DNA from: Closterium sp. Naga37s-1
Taxonomy: Eukaryota > Streptophyta > Zygnematophyceae > Desmidiales > Closteriaceae
Assembly (NCBI GenBank): GCA_947471745.1
Contig: CANJKZ010000010.1
Coordinates: 4,521,001 to 4,585,000, forward strand
Direction of reading: 5' to 3'
DNA length: 64,000 nucleotides
Positions 20,528 through 31,500 of the stretch are shown here, in pieces (position 1 is the first letter of the stretch; each line of letters starts with the position of its first letter). The position numbers were made by a program, and so were the translations under genes. The notes under the pieces were generated by a model, which worked only from the letters and a program-made list of their open reading frames with translations, made no database searches and was not told the origin of the DNA.

Positions 20528-21639
20528 TTAGGCCAATTGCTCGGCGCCATCGGCGATAAGCTGCCTTATCTCGTCATCAGCTGCCCTGTCAAGTGCAGTC
20601 CTGCCGTCCATATCCTTCACATTGCCGTTTGCACCAGCACGAAGCAACTCTTGGATCTTTGGCCTATCACCCTCAGAAGCGGCCATCATGAGGAGAAGGT
20701 CCACAGGGTGAATGCCTGTGTTCAGGAGCTTCTCCATCTTATCGTACGTGCCCTCCACTGCCAGCATACCCATGTAGTTGTAGTACTGCCATGGAAACAC
20801 AAATGCATGAGGAGACGAATGACAGAACTCAGATTACAGGAGCATGGAGTTTGGCACTGCCTGAGAGACTATGAGACGTAAATTTGTCGCGTCAATCAGC
20901 TAACCTGAAGCTTCACTTTCCCCTCACTCTCTACACCCTTGGGTCCATGGCCACGCTTACCCACAATTCTACCTCAGACATTTCCTCCCTAATCGTGTCC
21001 ACTCTTCAGAGGTCCTAATTCTCCCATAAAGTGTTCTCTCTCACTCCAGCTTATTGCCTTGCAGTCAGAATTTTTTTGCTTGGAAGGACAGATGACTGAC
21101 TAAACTGTAGCAAAGATTCTTCATTCCACTTTCAAATCACGAGCCTTATTTGTTATGAAAAAAATGGAGACAAAGGGCACGCTTACGTGTTCAACGTCGT
21201 CTCTGTCGAAATCGTCCCGTCCTTGACTGCCGTAGATACCCGACGACTCCGCATCGAGGCCGTTCTTCCCGAATTTGAACCACGCGGAGACTCTCGATCC
21301 AGCGGCAACGTTGGCGCCCAGGCGCTGCTTCAGCGCGGCCGAACGCACTGCAGATATGGAAAGAGAAGGAAGGATACAAAAACAAATATAGAACCTTGTG
21401 AACCAACGTGATCTAACTATGACCAATACCATCCCCTCTCTCACATCCAAAACCGCTTCCCGAATTCCCTGCACGCGGAGCGGCACTTGAGGAAGGTAAG
21501 CATTTGGAGTGTGCAAGGAGCTGGAAGACTGCGTACCGAAAGAAGATTGCCTGAACGACTGGACACGTGCGTTTGTCGAAGCTAGTCTCAGCGAGGCGAG
21601 GGTCGCAGAGACGTGGGAGATGGCAGTGCTGGACGACAT
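20528..21639 (-). CDS. LTD: LTD/GDC1-like ankyrin protein for LHCP targeting to thylakoids
   Basis: In plants, LHCP TRANSLOCATION DEFECT (GDC1) takes light-harvesting proteins from the TIC translocon to the chloroplast SRP pathway. Exon 3 (20785-20528) reads YYNYMGMLAVEGTYDKMEKL, HPVDLLLMMAASEGDRPK and one ankyrin unit, DMDGRTALDRAADDEIRQLI. Exon 2 (ending 21187, donor GTAAGC) carries FKFGKNGLDAE and GIYGSQGRDDFDRDDVE, diagnostic of LTD. Exon 1 (21639 to about 21430) gives a Ser/Thr/Ala-rich start resembling a chloroplast transit peptide. The exon 2 acceptor is uncertain: 21327 keeps phase with exon 1, while 21347 has the better pyrimidine tract. Expected length is about 200 residues. Confidence 0.87.
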
Positions 21640-22557
21640 CCTGTATATTCAGGGAAACAGAACAGCTGAGACGTTCAAGTTGAGGAAAATCTCCCGAAAA
21701 TGAAGGATGCCGCACTTATGTCGCTTGCTCCAAAAGCCTAATGTCCAGCAGCTTGATCAAGGTCCTTGACGAGAGTTTGTGGACATGGAGTTCCGTAGAG
21801 AGTTCGTGCTGCAGAGCAGACAGTTCCCGCAGCTGGGTCTCTTGGTTCCGCCGCCAGTGTACTGTAATGTGCGCACATTACACTGTGGACGCGTTGCGCA
21901 ATCACCAGCGAAGCGAGCCACAAGCTTGGCGCGGTCTGTGGACTGGAGCGGAGCGGAGCCAGAAGACCCTCTCTCAGGGGGGCGCGCAAACACCCCATCC
22001 CCGTGGTGTGGGATTGTGTTCCGCAACGAAGCAAAAGGTAATGACGACCACGAACCAGTCAGAGCCACGTGGTACAAAATCCACGTCGGAACTCCCAATG
22101 TTTCATGAATGTTATGGATCAGTCGGTGCGGTGCTTCATTACAAGACGAAGGGCTTCACGCATTGTATATATTCCATAAATTGCTGATATTAGGATGTCA
22201 GCTATTTGTTTTCTGTTGTTGATTGGGTATTTGTTTTTGTTTTGAACAATCATTGACATACGAAAAATGGTTCTGACATGAAGTCGGAGCCGGTTGTAAC
22301 GAAAACTACTGTCATTACGGCCGGTGATTCTGCCTATGGTGGCAGACCCAGCAGCATTCTAGTGTGCCAAACTGAACTACAGAAGAATGTGGAGCTACGT
22401 ACTTAGTTTCAACATAGCTACCTTGGTCTAGAATGTCACAGGATGACTATACAATTGCGCGACAGTATGGCTCTGCACTCGCAGCACTGACCCGACACTG
22501 AACCCGTTCTGGTCGCGTTGACCTAAAACGCCTGTAATCTGTCACAGGGTCACAGAA
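21640..22557. other. Divergent intergenic region LTD / 5-phosphatase
   Basis: About 0.9 kb separating two genes transcribed away from each other; a shared regulatory region is likely. Short overlapping ORFs on both strands near 21740-22190 have no recognisable domains and look like chance. A short palindrome, TGTAATGTGCGCACATTACA, spans about 21861-21880. Confidence 0.5.
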
Positions 22558-25500
22558 ATGGACGGCTTTGATGATAATCCGTTTGCCACCGGCGAAGACG
22601 CTCAGCCGTTCGTTGCTGGAGGCGGGAAGAAGCCTGCAGGCTCGCGAGTACCCGTCAACCCGCTCTCGTTGCCACCCGAGACTCTTGTACCCGTTAAGAA
22701 GCACATCGGCACCAGCTCTAGTACCAGGGTCACGGACACGAGAAGTACCACGAGCAGCAGCACTGCAGATTCTTCGCGTTCCTCGGCAATCCCTGAAGAT
22801 TGGCTTGATTCCTGGACCGGACTGAGCTCATCCGCTTCAGCCTCCTCTTCAGTCACATCCACAGCCTCTGCTGCGAGCAGAAGCACAACCAGCACTTTCG
22901 CTACAAGCACATCGCCTTTTGCTGCTGCAGACGCCTTTGGTTCTTCCGATTCTAGTTCAACAAGTTTTTCCGACGGAATACGAGCTCATGCATTGTCACC
23001 TAGCACAACTGGCGGACTCGGTACAGGCGCATTCATTGGTGGAACCGAGCCTCACTTACAGTCACAAATTGATCCTTTGGCAGCGGCACAGCTAGCCATG
23101 GGTTTTCTTCGAGCGGTGCACGGGGCTTCTGGCGTTGGGGGAGCGATGGGAACTGCTGTAGCCGGACAAACAGGAGGATCAGCAACGGCACATCCTTCCA
23201 TGTCAGCAGCAGGTGGCCCAGTTTCCACGTCAGCAGCAAAGGTTCCTATTGCTGCCTCAGCAGCAGCAACAGCAGCAGCAGAAGCAGCAGCACCAGCAGC
23301 AACAGCAGCAGGAGCAGGGACAAAGAGAGACGGGACAGAAGCCACTGCAGATCCGTTCGCATTTCTAGACAACATTCCTCTTGGGGTTACCAGTAGCTCT
23401 CCTTCAGAAGACACAAGTACCAGCCATTTCGAGCAAAACCAGCAGTCCCAACAGCAATTCCAGAAGCAGAAGGACGACGTTTTTGGATTTGATTCATCGC
23501 CGTTTGTGGCATCCTCGTCACTATTATTCGGCTTTGATGCTCCCAACTTGCCTCCAGACCCTGACCTTGCATCAGACCCGTTCTGGACCTCGATATCGTC
23601 ACAGCCTCCCTCAGCCTCGTCACAACACCCCTCGTTATTGTCACACGACCCCTTTAATATAACTCCAAACAGTACCTTCCTCCACTCTGGAAGGACTAAC
23701 TCTGCGCCACCTCCTCTGGTGGACCTTCTGGGAGACCCTCTGGTTGAACCCACAGGCTCTTCCGCTGCTGCTGCTTCCGCTGCTACTGCTGGTGCTGTGG
23801 GTGCTGCAACTGCAGGTGCTGCTACTGCTGTCGGTGCAGCAGCCAAAGGCCCTGTAGCCAGCACCCAAGCGAGTGGTGCCTCTGCTGCAGAAGGGACGGC
23901 TCATGACTTGACCTTCCTCGAACGTTTCTCAGCTTCCCCTGTCGCATCCAGGGAAGAATATTCTGGTTCTATTGACGTTGCTGGTGCTACTACTGGTGGT
24001 GCCGGTGCTGGTGTTGCTGGTGGCAGTGCTGGTGAGGCTGGTGGTTTTGATGGGTTTGGGGACTTTTCGGATCTTGGTCTGCCTGCAGTTGTGGTCCATG
24101 CTTCTGCTGCTGCTGCTCCTGCTTCGGCTACTGAGGCACCTGCTGCAGCTGCTACTCCTGGTGTTTCTGCTGCTGCTGCAGAGCCTCTCTTTCCCGCTTT
24201 CCAGACTGCTTATGACTCAACCCCGTTGCAGGAATCTCAGCAGGAGGGGAAATGGCAGGAGAAGAGGGGGGAGAAGAGGGAGGCAAAGGGAGAGGCAAAG
24301 GGAGGGGTGGGAAGAAATGAGCTGAGGGGCCAAGACAAAATCAATGTCACTGACACCAGCAAGGCTGGTGGTGATGACGTCACCAGCAGCCCTGTGCTGA
24401 CATCATCATCGTCAGAGTATATCTCCTCTCTTCCCCCTGTAGAGTACTACGGCCCTGCAGGGAAGCTTCCCAGAACCATCTTTGATGCGCCCACGCGAAT
24501 GCCTGTTGACCCAAACCGGCCGGTTCCGCTCGTGGTGTGCCCCAAGCCTAAGGGAGAGGCTCGGGCGGAGGTTCGGCCAGGAGAAGGAAGGGGGAGGGAG
24601 GGCGGAAAGGCATCTCCGTCTGCTGCAATGTCTGCTCCTGGGACCTCCGGTTTTGCCTCCGGTTTTACCACTCCTCCCTTGCCTTACTCCTCCTCTCAAT
24701 CCTCATCCTCGTCCTTATTGTCCTCCTCCCCGCCTTTATCCTCGTTTTTGGCTGTTCCGCAATCGTCATCAGTATCTGCGTCTCTTTCCGCATCTTCTGA
24801 CTTATCACCCGTGTCGTCCACGTCGTCGCTACTGCCACAATCGTCGTCGTCCTCCTTGCCATCGCCATCACCAGCAGCAGCAGCAGCAGCGGAAGCTGCG
24901 GAAGCAGCAGCAGCAGCAGCAGCTGAAGCGAATTTGACTGGGCCAGATGCGGGTGGCAAGGGTTGTCTGCTTGTGGCAGTGGGGAGTGTGGCGGTGTGTG
25001 TGACTGATGACGGCCTGAGGGCATGGGACATGCGGCAGGCCATGCTGCCTGAAGCAGCAGAGGGAAAAGCGAAAGTAGGAGCAGCAGGAGCAGTAGGAGC
25101 AGCAGGAGCTGCCAAAGCAGGAGCAACAGGAGCAGGAGCTGCAGGGGGGTTTGGCACAGCAGTGGCAGCTGCAGCTGATTCAGAAGGCGCAGCAGTACCA
25201 AAGGATACGACTGAATGTTCACAATTGAAGAGGCAATCAAAGCCCCCTTCCCGCCTGGTTTCTGACGCAGCCCCGTTTCTCTTTGTGCCTTTCAGAGGCC
25301 TGGCAGCCCGAGCCAAGAGCATAGCCTCGGACGACAGGCTCGGCGTGGTGTTCACAGGGCACAAGGACGGGCGCGTGCTAGTATGGAGGGTGCTACTAAC
25401 AGGATGGGGAGCAAAGGGAACAAAGGGAGGCACAGGAGGCACAGGAGAAGACACAGGAAGAGGTGCAGGAGTGAAGGCAGCTGGAGAAGCAAAGGAGTTC

Positions 25501-28500
25501 AAAAGGGGGTTGGGAATCGGGTTGCGTGATCCTCGAGTGCAGGTGGCACTGGTGGCGGACTGGCAGGCCCATACAGCCACTGTGACTGCTCTGGTCGTCA
25601 CTCCCTATGGTTAGTATCCATCCCCTCCCTAAGGTGCTGCATATGTATTCAAGAGTTAGTAGCACGGCAGGTGCAGGAGCGAAGGGAGTCAAGAGGGGGT
25701 TGGGAATCAGGTTGTGTGATCCTGGAGTGCAGGTGGCACTGGTGGCGGACTGGCAGGCCCATACAGCCACTGTGACTGCTCTCGTCGCCACTCCCTATGG
25801 TTAGTATCCATCCCCTTCCTAAGGTGCTGCATATGTATTCATAAGTTAGTAGCACGGCAGGTGCAGGAGCGAAGGGAGTCAAGAGGGGGTTGGGAATCAG
25901 GTTGTGTGATCCTGGAGTGCAGGTGGCTCTGGTGGCGGACTGGCAGGCCCATACAGCCACTGTGACTGCTCTTGTCGTCACTCCCTATGGTTAGTATCCA
26001 TCCCCTCCCTAAGGTGCTGCATTTGTATTCAAGAGTTAGTAGCACGGCAGGTGCAGGAGCGAAGGGAGTCAAGAGGGGGTTGGGAATCAGGTTGTGTGAT
26101 CCTGGAGTGCAGGTGGCTCTGGTGGCGGACTGGCAGGCCCATACAGCCACTGTGACTGCTCTCGTCGCCACTCCCTATGGTTAGTATCCATCCCCTTCCT
26201 AAGGTGCTGCATATGTATTCATAAGTTAGTAGCACGGCAGGTGCAGGAGCGAAGGGAGTCAAGAGGGGGTTGGGAATCAGGTTGTGTGATCCTGGAGTGC
26301 AGGTGGCTCTGGTGGCGGACTGGCAGGCCCATACAGCCACTGTGACTGCTCTCGTCGCCACTCCCTATGGTTAGTATCCATCCCCTTCCTAAGGTGCTGC
26401 ATATGTATTCATAAGTTAGTAGCACGGCAGGTGCAGGAGCGAAGGGAGTCAAGAGGGGGTTGGGAATCAGGTTGTGTGATCCTGGAGTGCAGGTGGCTCT
26501 GGTGGCGGACTGGCAGGCCCATACAGCCACTGTGACTACTCTAGTCATTACTCTATTGTGCGTGCACACTCAGACCGCGGTGGTATTGGCATGCTGCGTT
26601 CCAGGCAGGTTGGCAATGGCATGGCATGGATGCTCTCTCTCGGGAGTTGCATGATCCTCTTTCCTGTCCTGTCCTTACCCACGCACCTTTCGCCTTGGCA
26701 GGCGAGTTGTCCCTATTCTTCTGGTGATCATGTTGTGACTCAAAATGTGTTGTGTGCCATAGTAACGAGGTGACTTTTGAGTCGACTCAAAAGTCACCTA
26801 TTCGTCTGGTGATCATGTCGTGACTCAAAATTCTCTGGCACATGCCCGTCCCGTCCGCACCTGCCTCATTACGCCCCTTTTCTTCCCACCCACATGGCAG
26901 GCGAGCTGTGGTTGTCTGTGAGTATGGCTCATTCTGAGGTTCAATAGAGCCCCTTACAGGAGCCATGACTTTGCGTGGCAGCAGCAGCTTTTAGCAACTG
27001 TTTGCTAAAAGCTGCTGCTGCCACGCAACGTCATGTCTCCTGTATGGGGCTCTATTGGACGAGCTGTGGTCGTCTGTGATTCTGGCATATTTTGAGGTTC
27101 TCAAGTCATGCCTATTCCTGCTTCATGCTACCCACCCCTCCTCCCCCTCCCTTTCCCTATGGCATGGACAGGCGAGCTGTGGTCAGCTGGTGATCGTGGA
27201 ATCATCAAGGCATGGACCCGCCTCTCCCTCACCACCGAGGTTCATCGAGCCATGCACCAACTAGAGGAGGGCGTAGAGGAGGGGAGGGATGGGGGGAGGT
27301 ATAGGCCAATAGCATCTGATCTGCAGCAGCAGCAGCAGCAGCAGAATGCTGACGTGACAGGTGCGGCTGTGGCGGTCCGCATCAGCCCTGCCTGCGTGGA
27401 GCTTCGGCAGCACCGAGGCTCGTCAGGCTCGGCAGTGGGCGAGCAGGCTCGGAACGACGTGGCGGAATCCAGCAATCCGAGAGGATACAGTGGAAGTAGT
27501 ACCAGCTATGACAATCGCACTGCTGCTGATCCTGCTACTGGCAATGCTGCTGCCGGTGCCGCTGCTGGTGCTGCTGGTGGTGCTGGTGCTGGTGCTGGTG
27601 CTGGTGCTGGTGCTGGTGCTGGTGCTGCTGGTGCTGCTGGTGGTGCTGGTGGTGCTGGTGGTGGTGCTGGCAATAACGCTGGTACACCACCCAGGGCACT
27701 ATCACCTGTATCTGAGAGCATGCAAGCTTTACCACCGCTGTCTGTTGTTTCAACCGCACGAGGAGCTGTGAGGGTGATGGTGGCAGATGCGGCTACTGGT
27801 TGGGTGTGGACGGCTGGGCCTGCCTCTGCTTGCATCTGGTAAGCCAAGCTTTATCCCACCCCTTCACTCATTCAACCATTCAACCATTCACCCAGGGCAC
27901 TACCACCTGTACCTGAGAGCATTCCACCTTTGCCGCCGCCTATGGTTTCAACCGCACGAGGAGCTGTGAGGGTGATGGTGGCAGATGCGGCTACTGGTTG
28001 GGTGTGGACGGCCGGGCCTGCCTCTGCCTGCATCTGGTAAGCCAAGCTTCGTTCCACCCCTTGACCATCTATGCCTGGAAACATACGGGTAGTTGTTAGC
28101 AGATTAGAGTAGTGCTGCTGCTTTCCGTCCCAATGGCGCGAGGAATTGTGAGGGTGATGGTAGCAGATGCGACTGCTGGCTGGGTGTGGTGTGGAGTCCA
28201 CACTGTGGACGGCTGGCCCTGCGTCTGCGTGCGTCTGGTGAGCCAAGCTTCATTCAATCACGCCCTTATGCCTTGCCAGCATCATAGGGTGGGGAGCAGC
28301 TTCACTGAGTGTCCGCTGGATGGTAACGCTACTGGCTGGGTGTGGTGTGGACGGCTGACCCTGCGTCTACGTGCGTCTGGTGAGCCAAGCTTCATTCAAT
28401 TTTGGCCATCATGGGTGGGGTAGGGTGGGGTGCGGTTTCATTGTGTGTCATTTGGAAACGTGTGTCAATAAAGCTAAGCTTCATTCACCCTCGTACTTCT

Positions 28501-31500
28501 CGTCAGCATCATCGGATGCTTTTGCCCAATGCGACTTGCATGCTCAGCCCTGTGCCATTGTAGCAAGGTGAGTTTTTTTTGCAAACTGAGTGTAATTTGT
28601 AAATTCAAATCACCTTGTTCACCTGCTTCTCTCAGTCGATCTTACTTCTCCCTACACACACTGATCTCTCAACACTGTTCTCTTACCCCTCTGCACCCTT
28701 TTTAACCCCTCCATACACCCCTCCTCTTTTGAAGGGATGCAAGAAAAAAGGAGCTCATTCGAGCTCTCTCCTCCCTCTCAGACCCGAGCGCATCAGAAGA
28801 ACCTCCCAGGAGCTTTCCTCCCCGCGGTAACTCAGTAGCAGCAAGCAGCAATGACGTCAGCATCATCAGCAGCAGCACCATTAGCAGCAGCAGCACATTT
28901 AGCACTGCCACTGGCGGTGGGGGTAAAAATACTAGAGACAGGCGTATGGACGGTGCTTGGAAACTCTTAGCTAAGTCCCGGGAAGTGCTTGGAAAAGCTA
29001 AGGGGGCAGTGACTGATGCTGTAAGAGCTGCAGCAGCAGCAGCAGGGAGAGGAGAGGAGTACTTAAGTGGCAGTGGTGGTATTGACGATCTGGATACAAG
29101 TGGTGGCGGTGGTAGCACCACCACCGTTTCCTCTCCATCCCCAGCACCAGCAGTAAGAGTCTCAGGGGGCTCGTTGAGAAAGCTCCAAGCGGCAACTGCT
29201 GTGGGTGATGGTTCCGTCTGGTTTGGGTTCAGGTCCGGCGCGCTGGTTCGGATCGACAGGTTCGGGGCGAGAATGCAGGAGGTGGGGTTGGATGCGGGAG
29301 TGTGCTGTCTCTGTGTTGTGGGGTTGAGGCTTTGGGTGGGGATGGTGGATGGGGGGATAGTAGTGCTTGGGGCGAGGAATGGAAGGAGATTAGGTGGGTG
29401 GCCTGGTGTGCAAAGGCTGAGTCGTAAGCAGCAGCTGCAGCTGCAGCAATATCAGCAGCAGCAGTTTCAGCAACAGCAACAACAGCAGCAGCAGCAGCAG
29501 CAGTTTCAGCAGTATCAGCAGCAACAGCAACAGCAGCAGCAGCAGCAGCAGCAGTTTCAGCAGTACCAGCAGCAGGAGCAGGATCAGAAGGAAAGGTTCA
29601 GAGGAGAATTGCTGTCAGTAAATGGTCCAGATGGTTTCGGTCGTCCTGAGAACAGCAGCTATGGGGAAAGCTATGGGGGAACCAGTAGAGGAATAAGCGC
29701 GGAAAGCAGTGAGGGGAGCAGCGGTATCACGCGCATGAGTGGTAGCCAGGGTATCTCTGGTCTCCCAACCATTCGCCAGCTTGTACCTTTCACTCTAGGA
29801 CTTGTCATCCCTGGTGGCAGTATTAGCAGCAGTAGTAGCGGCAGTGGTGCCGCCGCTGACAGTAGCAGCTACAGTACCTCCACAACAACGGTGGGCCAGT
29901 TTGTCTTATCCGTCGCAAAAAATGGCGAAGTTTCAGCTTGGCCCTCCACCCTCCCCTCGCCGCCCCTGGAATCCGCACTACACGCCGCCCTCGCCGCCCA
30001 CTCCCAGGCATTCACTAAAAGACGAAAGCTGCAAGTGGCAACTGGAACATGGAACGTGGGGGAGGAGAAACCCGACGGGGAGACTGTCCAGGCTTGGCTG
30101 GGGGAGGTGGCTAGAGGGGCGGATGTGGTTGCAGTGGGGCTGCAAGAGGTTGAGATGGGTGCAAGGGCCATTGCCCTTGCTGCAGCGAAGGAATCGGTCG
30201 GGATGGGTTTGCAGGAGAAAGAGAGCGGTGCTGCGCAGGAGTGGACTGCGGTTATTCGGAAGGCCCTTGGTGCTGCTGGTTCTGCTGCTGGGGGTGGTTC
30301 TTCTGCTGGTTCTGCTGGTGCTTCTGCTGGTGGTTCTTCTGGTCTTACTGTTTCCTCTGACCCTTCCTCTCTCTCTGCCTCCTCCTCTTCCTCCTCTGCT
30401 GCTGCTGCCTGTGCGGATGATGGTTTTGTGCGAATCGCGTCGCGACAGTTGGCCGGCATGCTGCTGACTGTGTGGTAAGACGGGCGGCATTTGGGTGGTC
30501 ATTCATTTGTTTATTTTATATGAATTCCATTCATGTCATTTGTTGAGACCTATGCTTGTTAGTTCACACATGAATTCACGTAATCCTAAAGCCTAATTTT
30601 CTCACTCACCTCTAACCTCTTTGCCTTCCTCTCTCCAACAGGTTGCGCGAGTCTCTCCTTCCTAACATATGTGACGTTGAGACAGATGGATGACACTTAT
30701 ATGAGGCCCCTCAAATATCTTCTCTCTGCCTTCCCACCGCATGTCACTATCCCTACCTCATTGTCGCTCTTCATATGTTACTCCCTACTCTCCTCTCTGT
30801 TTCTCTCGTTCAGGGTGCGTGAGTCTCTCCTGTCAGACATATCTATTTTTGAGTCGACTCAAAAATCGGGGTGCATGAGTCTCTCCTTTCAGACATATCT
30901 ATTTTTGAGTCGACTCAAAAATCGGGGTGCGTGAGTCTCTCCTGTCAGACATCTATTTTTGAGTCGACTCAAAAATCGGGGTGCGTGAGTCTCTCCTGTC
31001 AGACATATCTATTTTTGAGTCGACTCAAAAATTGGGGTGCGTGAGTCTCTCCTGTCAGACATATCTGACGTGGAGTGGAGACACGACTCGTCATCCCACT
31101 CTGCCATCCTTACCTCAATGTCCCTCTGTTACTCCCTACTCTCCCTCTGTTTCTCTCTCCAACAGGGTGCGAGAGTCACTCCTTCCGGACATATCCAACG
31201 TGGAGACCGGAGCCGTGGCACTTATGAGGCGCCTCAAAAATCTTCTCTCTGCCTTCCTACCTCATCCTGCCCTACCCCACCGTTTCTTTCTCTCATTCAG
31301 GGTGCGAGAGTCTCTCCTTCCGGATATATCTGACGTTGAGACGGGAGCCGTGGCGTGCGGTTTCGGCCGAGCGCTTGGCAACAAGGTGAGGCGTTAAGTC
31401 TTCTTGCGCATGACAATATGCGGCCGCGTCTGTGCAATCGTCAACTGCCACCTGGCAGCGCACGACAGTGCACGATATATCAATTTTATCCCATGTGATC

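Larger units (their letters stand above)
26558..27171 (+). other. Intron with decayed exon copies
   Basis: Contains at least three decayed copies of the start of the next exon (acceptor plus GGCGAGCTGTGG), near 26699, 26898 and 27058, plus a 32-bp palindrome at 26768-26799 and the long hairpin at 26942-27057. The functional acceptor is CAG at 27169-27171. Confidence 0.7.

Noticed and set aside
25611-26557. Satellite DNA unrelated to genes
   Set aside because: Each unit preserves splice sites, phase and the WD40 coding frame, so it is exon-derived.
30845-31032. Palindromes as transcription terminators or restriction-site cloning sc​ars
   Set aside because: They lie inside introns of transcribed genes without following U tracts of bacterial type. 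Different centre tetramers and locally variable arms do not fit a single linker, although an assembly artefact cannot be excluded from sequence alone.
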